In this document: positions 8,494 to 16,611 of the stretch, piece by piece
Numbering within the stretch: position 1 is the first letter of the stretch
How the letters are laid out: each line of letters starts with the position of its first letter
Source: JBEKCP01 sp049509515
Lineage (GTDB): Bacteria > Planctomycetota > Planctomycetia > Pirellulales > Thermoguttaceae
DNA: 64,000 bases
NCBI GenBank assembly: GCA_049509515.1
Contig: JBEKZV010000027.1
Span: 1 to 64,000 of the forward strand
Direction: 5' to 3'
Notes under the pieces: model-generated
Seen by the model: the letters and a program-made list of their open reading frames with translations, nothing else
The model's database searches: none
What the model was told of the DNA's origin: nothing
Made by a program: the position numbers and the translations under genes

Positions 8494-9636
8494 CTACGCC
8501 CTACGCTCGACCCGGCGGTAGAGCGAATCCCGCTCGACCGGCTCGAAACCGGCCTCGGTGATCAGCCGGCGGATCTCGGCCACGGAAAGGGCCTCGGGCG
8601 AGTCGGCGCCGGCGTCGTGGTGGATCCGCTCATGGCGCACGGTGCCGTCGAAGTCGTCGGCCCCGTAACACAGCGCCACCTGGGCCGTGCCCACCCCCAG
8701 CGAGATCCAATACGCCTTCACGTGCGCGAAGTTGTCCAGCACGAGGCGGCTGACGGCCACGGTGCGGAGGTCCAAGAGGGCGGAAGGGCGGAAAAAGGGG
8801 ACAGTCCCCTCCTGCGGCAGCGGCCGGTGGGACAGTTGGCACGGAAGGGGACAGTCCCCTTTTTCCGCCAGGGCCGTGTTCTCAGGGTGGAACGCCAGCG
8901 GGATGAAGGCTTGAAAACCGCCCGTCTCGTCCTGGAGGTCCCGCAATCGCAGGAGGTGGTCGATCCGCTCCGCGGCGGTCTCCACGTGGCCGTAGAGCAT
9001 GCTGGCGTTGGAGCGGAGGCCGAGGCGGTGGGCGGCGCGGTGTACGGCCAGCCACGCGGCGGCGTCGGCCTTGCGCGGGCAGATTTTCGCGCGGACCTCC
9101 GGGGCGAAAATCTCTGCCCCGCCGCCGGGCAGGCTCCCCAGGCCCGCCCCAATCAGCTCCTCCAGGATCGCCCCGACCGGCTGGCCCGTGATCTCTGCGA
9201 ACCAGGCGATCTCCACCGCGGTGAAAGCCTTCAGGTGCAGCCCGGGGCAGACCTCGTGCAAGCGGCGGAGAATACCGGCGTACCAGGAGAACTCCTTGGC
9301 CGGGTGGACCCCGCCCACCACGTGCAGCTCGGTGCAGCCGGCCGCGGCGGCCTCGCGTCCGCGGGCCACGATCTCTTCGTCGCTCATGACGTAGGCCCGC
9401 GGATCGCCGGCGTCGCAACTGTACGCGCAGAGCGGGCAGCGGTACACGCAGACGTTGGTGGGGTTGAGGTGCGAGTTGACGTTGTAGTAGGCGAGCCTTC
9501 CGCTGGTATGGCGGCGGACGGCATCGGCCAGGCGGCCGACCGCGTGCAGGTCCACGTCGGGCCGGAAGAGATATTCGCCCTCGGCGGCCGAGAGCCGTTG
9601 GTGCGATTCGATCTTTGCGCGGATGGCGGAGAGCAC
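8494..9636 (-). CDS. mqnE: Aminofutalosine synthase MqnE (radical SAM)
   Basis: MqnE joins the enolpyruvyl-benzoate product of MqnA to S-adenosylmethionine in the futalosine route to menaquinone. The radical SAM cluster motif is CVYRCPLC, with Cys63, Cys67 and Cys70 counted from the chosen start. ELHVVGGVHP, LKAFTAVEI, GLGSLPGGGAEIF and ERIHHDAGA are family hallmarks. A 73-bp palindromic element is inserted in frame at about residues 258-282, between HPENTAL and the DLRTVAVSRL block. I chose the GTG at 9636, where similarity to the family begins (VLSAIRAKIES). The frame stays open upstream to 9765, overlapping the preceding gene. It belongs with ubiE, ubiX and mqnP on the same strand. Confidence 0.85.
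   Translation of the reverse strand: MLSAIRAKIESHQRLSAAEGEYLFRPDVDLHAVGRLADAVRRHTSGRLAYYNVNSHLNPTNVCVYRCPLCAYSCDAGDPRAYVMSDEEIVARGREAAAAGCTELHVVGGVHPAKEFSWYAGILRRLHEVCPGLHLKAFTAVEIAWFAEITGQPVGAILEELIGAGLGSLPGGGAEIFAPEVRAKICPRKADAAAWLAVHRAAHRLGLRSNASMLYGHVETAAERIDHLLRLRDLQDETGGFQAFIPLAFHPENTALAEKGDCPLPCQLSHRPLPQEGTVPFFRPSALLDLRTVAVSRLVLDNFAHVKAYWISLGVGTAQVALCYGADDFDGTVRHERIHHDAGADSPEALSVAEIRRLITEAGFEPVERDSLYRRVERRA
8792..8864. repeat. Palindromic REP-like element inside mqnE
   Basis: Arms AAAAAGGGGACAGTCCCCT (8792-8810) and its near-perfect inverse (8846-8864), differing only at the central base, enclose about 35 bp. The element is read through by mqnE as a segment including KGDCPLP and GTVPFF. 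It is the same repeat class as the element in recG. Confidence 0.85.
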
Positions 9637-9737
9637 GTGGCGATTGGAGCCGAAATCCACGGTGGGGTAAAGTTCCCCGGGGGCGCGGTGGCAACGGTGC
9701 GCGGCGCGCGGATGCCGCACGGTACTCGCATCCAGCT

Positions 9738-11822
9738 TCACGCATCCTGCTTCGCGTGGTCCCAAGCGGAAGCTATCTGGCGTGTCACAAATCGGTCGCT
9801 CTGCTGTTGTTTCAGGTACCAGTTCCTGAAATGCTTCGCCTTCCTGAACAAATCGGCGTCAAACATCTTGTCTTTTTCGATTGTAACGAGTTCGTCCCAA
9901 ATCTTGGCTGCTCTCCTCAATGTTTCATCGTCCATCATCAAAGCAACCTGCAGATCCATACTGCCACCGCCCCCAGGATTTGCCAGCGTCAAAATGTCGC
10001 TGGCATGCACCGGATCAAGGCACCACCACTGGTAAGGGTCCATGCGACAGGCTTCCTGGAGGCTCTTGTCCCACGTCACCATTATCAGCGCCTCGTCAGA
10101 ACGGGTCGACGTCTCCCGCATAAACGTCAGCACCGCGACATCATGGTGTACTAGGACGCCAGGCTTGCGTATGTCTTCATCGTGGTAAATGTGGTCGAGA
10201 TCCTGCTCCGCCACCCTCCGAATGGCTTCACTCGCCCTGAATCTCCGTATTTCATCCAGGTCCACCTCGTAGCTGCGAACCAGTTGCCCGAGACTCGCCT
10301 CGACAGCGAGAATATCGGCCTTAAAACCGGCATTCGTCTTTCGGTATCCGAAGGATGCAAGGAACTCGGGAAACTCCACTTGGCCTCCGCCCATTGCGGC
10401 ATAATACGCGACGAAGGCGTTCTCCGAGTACAAAAGCTCCTTTGAGTCACCGGAGGCCACTATCGGCGCGTACCTACCCGCAAACACCAGATGCGTCGCG
10501 CACTCTTCGAGGTAGACATCTGACAAGACGAACTTGACGCTAAGATGCGACGCACTTTCGAATAGCCGATTAGCAGCGAGGAGAAACCTGTTTCCGCCCA
10601 CTGTTCGGTATAGCCGCGCGCATATCATAGGGATCATTACGGAGGATTCTAGATACATCCGTGCTCCGGTTGCCCGTCCCAAGGAGTTCAGCAGCGCGTT
10701 ACTGCCACTCGGTACCAGTTTCCGAAAAACCTCCCCCGCCGTCAGTTTCGCCACCGAGAAATGGTCTTTCTCAAGATTGCTCAAGGCTTGCATACATTCA
10801 GGGACACGATCCTCCGGCACACCGAATCCGTGAATCAAAGCAGACACAGAGGAGACTTCCCTCGTATACCGTAGGCGGATGTCCTTTTCATCCGCCGATA
10901 ACTGCATGAAGGCCGCTTGGTAATCGCGGTAGGCATGAACGACGCTACCGATTCGTCCGGCCACGGCTAGAGCTGCTTCGTTTGGCGTGACCCGGGGGCG
11001 TTGCTTGGGCAGAAACTGGGTAAGTATCTCTTGGACCTGGCCTACAAACGCCTTCCAGTCCTGGGCGACCAGTCGCCCCGCCTCGTAATATCCGCGCCCA
11101 AGTGCTTCGTTCAGATAGAGGGCGCCCTCGCGCGTCTCAATGTCCCCGCGCTGCCGCAATCGATCCACTGCCGAACGAAACATTTCCAAATGGGGGAAAT
11201 CCAGAGCCGACTGCGCCTCTGCTAACAGGCTCTCCAGGCCGATACCCGGTGAGTAGTGCAAAACCAGCTTTAGCGCATGTTCGACCATTGCGACCCTAAA
11301 CTCCTGGACATCGCCAGAGAAAAGAAGGAAGGTGTCCGCAACTTCCTGGCGGAGAGAAGCTCTATCGCGGGGCCGGGCGGCCACCTGAATTCCGACAAGA
11401 TCCAGCAGCCACCCTAATTGATCCTGGTCGACGACCTGCTGTGCGATATCCTGGCTGTCGATCTTCGCGAGGTTGACCTGATGATCCGCCAGGGCCTTCG
11501 TGACCAGGGGGGCAAACTCAGCGTCCCCGATCCGGCGATTAGTCACGTAGTGGAAAGTGACGCATCCCAACCGGGCCTTGGCCTTAACCAGGTCGGCCAT
11601 GAGCTTCGACTTCCAATTCCATTCGACACTTACTTGGAATGCGACGGGGATTGGCTTCGCCCCCTGGACGTGGTAAACGCGGATGTCGCGGCCACCGTCG
11701 GCCCAGCCATCGGAGACGGTTGGACGCTTGTAGCCCAGCAGCTGAATGCAATGGCGTGCAAGCTCGCGGAACTTAACAAAGTCGAGCGGCTCAATCAGCG
11801 CCGCAACATAGTCCGGTTTCAT
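9738..11822 (-). CDS. Putative PD-(D/E)XK (Mrr-like) nuclease fused to a PIN-like domain
   Basis: The 694-residue protein is of unknown function. Residues 10-70 look like a restriction-type fold: DGWADGGRD (Asp46) followed by VAFQVS (Gln63), as in Mrr-like nucleases, although the usual lysine of QxK is serine here. The middle is helical. From about residue 388, YLESSVMIP, followed by FVLSDVYLEE and about residue 578 LIMVTWDKS, resembles a PIN-domain RNase with its first Asp changed to Glu. The ATG at 11822 follows AGGAGG, a strong ribosome site. It sits between mqnP and mqnE, splitting a biosynthetic cluster, and is less GC-rich than they are, so a transferred defence gene is a reasonable inference. 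I am not certain of either domain. Confidence 0.55.
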   Translation of the reverse strand: MKPDYVAALIEPLDFVKFRELARHCIQLLGYKRPTVSDGWADGGRDIRVYHVQGAKPIPVAFQVSVEWNWKSKLMADLVKAKARLGCVTFHYVTNRRIGDAEFAPLVTKALADHQVNLAKIDSQDIAQQVVDQDQLGWLLDLVGIQVAARPRDRASLRQEVADTFLLFSGDVQEFRVAMVEHALKLVLHYSPGIGLESLLAEAQSALDFPHLEMFRSAVDRLRQRGDIETREGALYLNEALGRGYYEAGRLVAQDWKAFVGQVQEILTQFLPKQRPRVTPNEAALAVAGRIGSVVHAYRDYQAAFMQLSADEKDIRLRYTREVSSVSALIHGFGVPEDRVPECMQALSNLEKDHFSVAKLTAGEVFRKLVPSGSNALLNSLGRATGARMYLESSVMIPMICARLYRTVGGNRFLLAANRLFESASHLSVKFVLSDVYLEECATHLVFAGRYAPIVASGDSKELLYSENAFVAYYAAMGGGQVEFPEFLASFGYRKTNAGFKADILAVEASLGQLVRSYEVDLDEIRRFRASEAIRRVAEQDLDHIYHDEDIRKPGVLVHHDVAVLTFMRETSTRSDEALIMVTWDKSLQEACRMDPYQWWCLDPVHASDILTLANPGGGGSMDLQVALMMDDETLRRAAKIWDELVTIEKDKMFDADLFRKAKHFRNWYLKQQQSDRFVTRQIASAWDHAKQDA

Positions 11823-12126
11823 CTCGGCTACCTCCTGACGCTGCCGCGTTGGGCCTTACCCCGGGAGAGTTCAACAGCCGCAGTCCCTAGTACCCGGCGA
11901 GGCGGTCCGCGGGCAGCCCCGATGGGCTTGTTACCACGGGGTCGCCAGCACGAGACGCTGTGCGGCGCACAAAGGCCCCGATCGGGGCTCCGCCGCCCCG
12001 TTGGCGAGCAGCCGGGGCGCTCGCGGAGTGGCCGATCGTGCCAGCCTCGCCGCCCCTGAGTTTACCAAGTTCCGCCCTGTCCATCAATAACTGGTATTTT
12101 TCCCGGGCCGAATTGATAACTCCTAC
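11823..12126. other. Intergenic region
   Basis: These 304 bp hold the AGGAGG ribosome site of the upstream minus-strand nuclease gene and two inverted, GC-rich words (GCCCCGATGGGC and GGCCCCGATCGGGGCT). No gene is visible. Confidence 0.35.
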
Positions 12127-13038
12127 CTACCTGAGCAATTCCACCATTCCCACGACCAGCAGGCCGAGGCTCACCACGGCGTTTACGTGGAAGAATGCCC
12201 GGTTCACGCGGCTGAGGTCGTCGGGGCGGACGAGCCAGTGCTCGTAGACCAACAGGGCGGCGATGGCGGCGACGCCGGCCAGCCAGAGCGTGCCCAGTCG
12301 CGGGTAGACGCGGGGCAGGAAGGCCAGGACCCCGACCATGCCCGCGTGGCACGCGGCCGCCAGCCGCAGTGCGGCGGGGATGCCCAGCCGGGCGGGCACG
12401 CTCCGCAGGTGCATGGCCCGGTCGAAGGCGTAGTCCTGGCAGGCGTAGATCATGTCGAACCCCGCCACCCAGAGCAGCACCGCCGCGGCGAGGACCACGG
12501 GAGGCCAGGCGATTTCCGCCCGCACCACGACCCAGGCGGCCGGCGGGGCCAGGCCCAAGGCCGCCCCCAGCCACAGGTGCGAGAGGATCGTGAACCGCTT
12601 TGCGTAACTATAGCTGAACAGAAAGGCGAGCACCGGCAGCGAGGCGGCCAGCGGGATCCAGTTGTGCGGGAGGAAGAGCAGGGTGCCGGCCACGAACCCC
12701 GCCGCCGAGCAGGCGGTAAAGGCCGCCACGGAGCCGACGCTGAGCTGGCCGGCAGGCAGGTGCCGCATCCGCGTCCGCGGGTTCAGGGCGTCCAGGCGGC
12801 GGTCGGCCAGGCGATTGAAGGCCATGGCGGCGCTGCGGGCGGTGGCCATGCAGAACAGGATGCCAACGAGGTCCTGCCACCGCCACGCGACGGGCGGGGC
12901 ACCCGCGGCCACGGCCGAAGGGTCGCCCCGTCCATCATCCGCCCAGGCCATCGCCGCCGCCAGCAGCGCGAAGGGCAGCGCAAACAGCGTGTGGCTGAAG
13001 CGGATCATCTCCAGGTACCGGCGGAGAGGAAATCGCAC
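12127..13038 (-). CDS. mqnP: UbiA-family prenyltransferase, menaquinone pathway (MqnP)
   Basis: This multi-spanning membrane enzyme attaches the polyprenyl tail to the aromatic precursor. The two Mg-diphosphate motifs are visible: NRLADRRLD (Asn75, Asp79, Asp83) and QDYAFD (Asp202, Asp206). Several hydrophobic helices alternate with them. A GTG at 13038 (VRFPLRRYLEMIRFSHTLFALPFALLA) matches the usual family N-terminus. The open frame upstream to 13083 merely translates an AATCCGAA-type intergenic repeat. Neighbouring ubiX, ubiE and mqnE place it in the futalosine menaquinone route rather than ubiquinone synthesis. Confidence 0.85.
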   Translation of the reverse strand: MRFPLRRYLEMIRFSHTLFALPFALLAAAMAWADDGRGDPSAVAAGAPPVAWRWQDLVGILFCMATARSAAMAFNRLADRRLDALNPRTRMRHLPAGQLSVGSVAAFTACSAAGFVAGTLLFLPHNWIPLAASLPVLAFLFSYSYAKRFTILSHLWLGAALGLAPPAAWVVVRAEIAWPPVVLAAAVLLWVAGFDMIYACQDYAFDRAMHLRSVPARLGIPAALRLAAACHAGMVGVLAFLPRVYPRLGTLWLAGVAAIAALLVYEHWLVRPDDLSRVNRAFFHVNAVVSLGLLVVGMVELLR

Positions 13039-13054
13039 TGGGGACCCGCTCACA

Positions 13055-13180
13055 ACTTGGAAATCCGAAATCCGAAACGTCAAATCCGAAACAAACTCTA
13101 ATCATCCAAATCCAAATGACAGGACATTTGTGCTTCGTATTTTGGGTTTGTTTGAGATTTCGTGCTTCGGATTCGGCATT
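13055..13180. repeat. AATCCGAA-rich low-complexity intergenic repeat
   Basis: The word AAATCCGAAAT and close variants recur (13060-13092), followed by an AT-rich stretch ending in CGTGCTTCGGATTCGGCATTTTG, an inverted echo of the same word. Its base composition differs sharply from both neighbouring genes. Repeats of this kind are common between genes in planctomycetes. The function is unknown. Confidence 0.55.
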
Positions 13181-13188
13181 TTGCTCCG

Positions 13189-13875
13189 TCAACTCCCCCA
13201 GCGCTGGATCAGGGCGTTGGCGATCCCCAACTGGTCGCAGATCCGGCTGACGACGAAGTCCACCAGGTCGCCGACGGATTTGACGCCGTGGTAGAAGCCG
13301 GGCATGGCGGGCAGGAGGATCGCGCCCACCTCCGCCGCCCGCTTCATGTTCTCCAGCACCACCAGCGACAGCGGCGTCTCGCGGGGCACGAGGATCAGCT
13401 TCCGCCGCTCCTTCAAGTGTACCTCGGCCGTGCGGTGGATCAGGTTCGCGCTGGTGCCGTGAACGATCGCGCTGAGGGTCCCGCTGGAGCACGGGCAGAT
13501 GACCATGCCGTCGGTGAGGAACGAGCCGCTGGAGATCGCGCCCAGGTAGTCGCGATAGTAGTAGTAGATCAGCTTGCCCGGCTCGCCGGTGCCGACGGCC
13601 AGGACGTTGCTGTCGTCGCTGGAGATGCCGGCCATGGCGCGCACGGTCTGCAGCTTGCGGTCGCGGAGCTTGGTGCCCTGCTCGAGCCGCAGGGCGGCAG
13701 GGTTGAAGTTCTCCAGGTCGACCGTCAGGTCGAGCTCCTGCTTCAAGACGGCCTGGGCGGCGGGGCTGATCACCAGGTGCACGTCGCAGCCGGCGGCCCC
13801 CAGGACCTCGATGAGCCGCAGGGAGTAGACCATCCCGCTGGCGCCGGTCATGGCCAGGACGAAGTTGCGTTTCAT
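13189..13875 (-). CDS. ubiX: Flavin prenyltransferase UbiX
   Basis: UbiX makes the prenylated FMN cofactor that UbiD-type decarboxylases need. In the futalosine pathway, UbiX/UbiD-like partners are thought to decarboxylate the naphthoate. The 228-residue length fits. The N-terminal FMN-binding GASG (11-14), CPCSSGTLSAI, and the LVPRETPLS segment that binds the substrate phosphate are all present. It is 9 bp downstream of ubiE on the same strand, so they are probably co-transcribed. Confidence 0.9.
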   Translation of the reverse strand: MKRNFVLAMTGASGMVYSLRLIEVLGAAGCDVHLVISPAAQAVLKQELDLTVDLENFNPAALRLEQGTKLRDRKLQTVRAMAGISSDDSNVLAVGTGEPGKLIYYYYRDYLGAISSGSFLTDGMVICPCSSGTLSAIVHGTSANLIHRTAEVHLKERRKLILVPRETPLSLVVLENMKRAAEVGAILLPAMPGFYHGVKSVGDLVDFVVSRICDQLGIANALIQRWGS

Positions 13876-13884
13876 GCGGTCGAC

Positions 13885-14601
13885 CTACGGCTTGGCTCCG
13901 ACATAGAGCGTTGCGATTCCAAAGCTGAGCGGGTGCTGTTGGGCGTGCGTCAGGCCCGCCCGCAACATCCGCTCCATAAGGGCTTCCGCTTGGGGGAACA
14001 GGCCGACGCTGGCCGGGAGATAATTGTAAGCCGACTGCCGGTTGGGTGCCAGCGTCTGGCCGATCCAGGGCAGCAGGCGGCGGAAGTACCAGGCATAGAG
14101 GGTCCCCAGCGGCCGGGTCCGGGGGGTGGAGAACTCCAGGACGGCCACGCGGCCGCCCGGCCGGCAGACCCGGGCCATCTCCCGCAGCCCCTGGTCCAGG
14201 TCGCTCAGGTTCCGCAGCCCGAAGGCCACCGCGACGACCTGGAACGTGTTGTCCGGGAAGGGCAGTTCGAGCGCGTCGGCCTCGACCAGTCCGATGCGGC
14301 GGCCGGCCGGGCTGCGGCGGCACTTCTGGCGGGCGATGGCCAACATCGGGTGGCAGAAGTCGGCGGCCAGCACGCGTGCCGCCGGGTGGGCGCGGACGTA
14401 GGCCAACGCCAAGTCACCCGTGCCCGTACACAGGTCCAAGACCGGCCCGGCCCCGTCCGCCGGCGGCACCAGCCGAACCGTCCGCCGCCGCCAGGACCGG
14501 TCTACGCCCAGCGACAGGACGTGGTTCAGCAGATCGTAGCGGCGAGCGATCTCGCCGAACATCCGCCGCACCCGCTGCGAGGACTTGTCAACGCCCGTCA
14601 T
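13885..14601 (-). CDS. ubiE: Demethylmenaquinone methyltransferase (UbiE/MenG)
   Basis: This 238-residue SAM-dependent methyltransferase performs the last C-methylation of menaquinone. Motif I is VLDLCTGTGDLAL (residues 54-66). ANALELPFPDN-like VEADALELPFPD and VAFGLRNLSDLDQGLREMARVCRPGG are the classical UbiE blocks, and the conserved N-terminal MFGEIARRYDLLN is intact. It heads the menaquinone genes on the minus strand. Confidence 0.92.
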   Translation of the reverse strand: MTGVDKSSQRVRRMFGEIARRYDLLNHVLSLGVDRSWRRRTVRLVPPADGAGPVLDLCTGTGDLALAYVRAHPAARVLAADFCHPMLAIARQKCRRSPAGRRIGLVEADALELPFPDNTFQVVAVAFGLRNLSDLDQGLREMARVCRPGGRVAVLEFSTPRTRPLGTLYAWYFRRLLPWIGQTLAPNRQSAYNYLPASVGLFPQAEALMERMLRAGLTHAQQHPLSFGIATLYVGAKP

Positions 14602-14648
14602 GCTTCCCCCACGCGGTTACTATAACGGCGGGGGGCGCGCCGGGCAAA

Positions 14649-16181
14649 TCACGGAGCCCGCGGGGGGATTGCCTCGCGGTGTCGCCAGCCGGTTTCGAGA
14701 TCCCATTCGAGGATGGGCGTCCGTGGCCGCGGGACCTCCAGCGACGTGTTGTACAGGGCATTGGCGGGGCCGGTGCCGGCCAGGGATTGGTCGGCCCGGG
14801 CGGGGGTGGCCCCGTCGATGGTGATGACCCGGCCCTTGGCCTCGGGGTTGCGGTGGTCGCGGATGATGATCGCAACCTCGTCCCCTTCGATGATACCGCG
14901 GCGGACCTCGTCCAACGCCGCCTGCTGGCTGGCGCTGAGCCGGCCTCGGTCGTTGGCCAGGGCCGCGGCGGGGTCGGCGGGCACGGGGAGCCGCACGCGC
15001 GGCGTTGGGGAACCCGCGGAGGCCGGCTCTCCGCCCGATCCGCTGAACGCCCGCGGGGCCTCTCCGGCTGGCGGCCTTGTTAGCCCGGCCAGTCCGGCGG
15101 CCGGGTACCCGCCGGGTGCGGCCGGTTGCGGCGGTGCATAGAGGCCGGCCAGTCCCAATTGATCCAGTTGGGCCTGGATCGATCTCAGGGCGGCAAACAG
15201 GCCTTCACGCTGACCGGGATCGGCGGCATTGCACACGCCGATGACCAGGCCCTCCGCGGAGAACAGCCCTCCGCCGCTGCGGCCGACGATGGGTTGCCCC
15301 GATACCTCGATGTTCGGCGGGCCGAGGAACCGATCCAGCGCGACGACTTGGCTCCATTGGACGGTGGGGGCGTCCCCGTTGTTGCACCCGACGCTGGCCA
15401 CGAGCTGCTCCGGCCGGATCGTGTAACCGGGGGGCGCCACCCGGGCCGGGGTCACCGGAACCGGCGGCCGGATGAGCACTAGGCCCACGTCCCGCTTCAA
15501 GTCGTAACCCACCAACTGGCCGGAAACCCGATTGGCCGGGTGCGGGCCGAACAGATCGACCTCGATCCGCCCCTTGCCCTCGGAGTCGCGGAAGATGTGC
15601 CCGCAGGTCAGGACCAGGGCCTCGCCGGGCCGGCTGCCGATGATCGTTCCAGTGCCGCAGGCATGGCCGTTGGCGTCTTCAATGCGGAGCCGGACGCTGG
15701 CGGCCAACATCGCCGCGTCGGCCGCCGGGGGGACGGGGGGCGGCGTCGGCGAAACCGGGGCCCAAGACCTGGGGGTATCCCCGGGAGCGGTGACGTGGCC
15801 GGCTAGCCTGACAGGTGGGGTAGGTGGGCCGGACGGGGTGACCAGGACGGGGGCGATGAGGACGGATGGTCTGGCCGTCCGCCCGACCTCGCACATCTGC
15901 TCCAGCCGGCTCAGGCTCGTCAGACCCACGACCCGATCCACCTCGCGGCCGTCCACCAGCATCACGAAACACGGAATCTTCTCTACGTGGAACCGGGCGG
16001 CCAGGGGCCGATCCTGGTCGATATTGATCCGGCGAACAGGACAGCCGGCGGCCGCCAGTCGCCGGACGGTCGGCTCCATGTCGCGGCAGGGACCGCACCA
16101 GTCCGCGGAGAAATCCAACAAGACCGTCTGCCCGGGGCTCGACAGGGCCAAGAAAACCAGCGCCGCTTGCAAGGAGACCAT
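14649..16181 (-). CDS. Thioredoxin domain fused to trypsin-like serine protease
   Basis: The 510-residue protein has a short hydrophobic N-terminus, then a thioredoxin fold with active site WCGPC (Cys29, Cys32). After a Pro-rich linker a chymotrypsin-fold protease follows: His195 in LTCGHIF, Asp231 in KRDVGLVLI and Ser302 in GRSGGGLF make the catalytic triad. The C-terminal 120 residues are low-complexity plus a small beta region. The ATG at 16181 is fixed by AGGAGGG seven bases upstream, although the frame is open to 16385. The arrangement suggests an envelope protein combining redox and proteolytic quality control. The substrate is unknown. Confidence 0.75.
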   Translation of the reverse strand: MVSLQAALVFLALSSPGQTVLLDFSADWCGPCRDMEPTVRRLAAAGCPVRRINIDQDRPLAARFHVEKIPCFVMLVDGREVDRVVGLTSLSRLEQMCEVGRTARPSVLIAPVLVTPSGPPTPPVRLAGHVTAPGDTPRSWAPVSPTPPPVPPAADAAMLAASVRLRIEDANGHACGTGTIIGSRPGEALVLTCGHIFRDSEGKGRIEVDLFGPHPANRVSGQLVGYDLKRDVGLVLIRPPVPVTPARVAPPGYTIRPEQLVASVGCNNGDAPTVQWSQVVALDRFLGPPNIEVSGQPIVGRSGGGLFSAEGLVIGVCNAADPGQREGLFAALRSIQAQLDQLGLAGLYAPPQPAAPGGYPAAGLAGLTRPPAGEAPRAFSGSGGEPASAGSPTPRVRLPVPADPAAALANDRGRLSASQQAALDEVRRGIIEGDEVAIIIRDHRNPEAKGRVITIDGATPARADQSLAGTGPANALYNTSLEVPRPRTPILEWDLETGWRHREAIPPRAP

Positions 16182-16611
16182 CGGTTCCCTCCTGGTCAGC
16201 CGATCCCCGCGATCCCCCGCTGGAGCGCCTTCCTGGCTGGAAAAATAGGGAGAAGCCGGGGGTTGAAGATCGGCCGCGAATTCCTTTTCGTTTCGGTCGC
16301 CATCCCTGGGTACGGACCCGTGGCGAGTGAGATATTCTCCCGGGAACCGGAGAATCGCACAATCGCAATTCGCCAGTTTCTTCAAATCGGCTGGTGGGCT
16401 GGGGGGAATGGTGGACTTGCGAAAGCAGTGGGTGAGAAGCGGTCGCCGATGGAGTGCGAGTTTAGCGGGCGGGCTTGCCCGCCGTGTGGGCTAACAAGCG
16501 GTAGGCGGTGGGCAGATCGCCGCGGCGACCACGGGGGCGTGGTACCCGATCCGCCCGGTGGGAAGGGTAGGAAGGGTGCGGAGCGTGTGAATGTCGCTGC
16601 CGGGCGGTCTT
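16182..16611. other. Intergenic region with terminator-like hairpin
   Basis: These 430 bp contain the AGGAGGG ribosome site of the protease gene and, at 16468-16483, the perfect inverted repeat GGCGGGC-TT-GCCCGCC, about 130 bp downstream of the GGDEF gene. It has no T-run. No gene is visible. Confidence 0.4.

Noticed and set aside
12187..13101. 304-residue plus-strand frame over mqnP
   Set aside because: Antisense shadow of a prenyltransferase with both diphosphate motifs.
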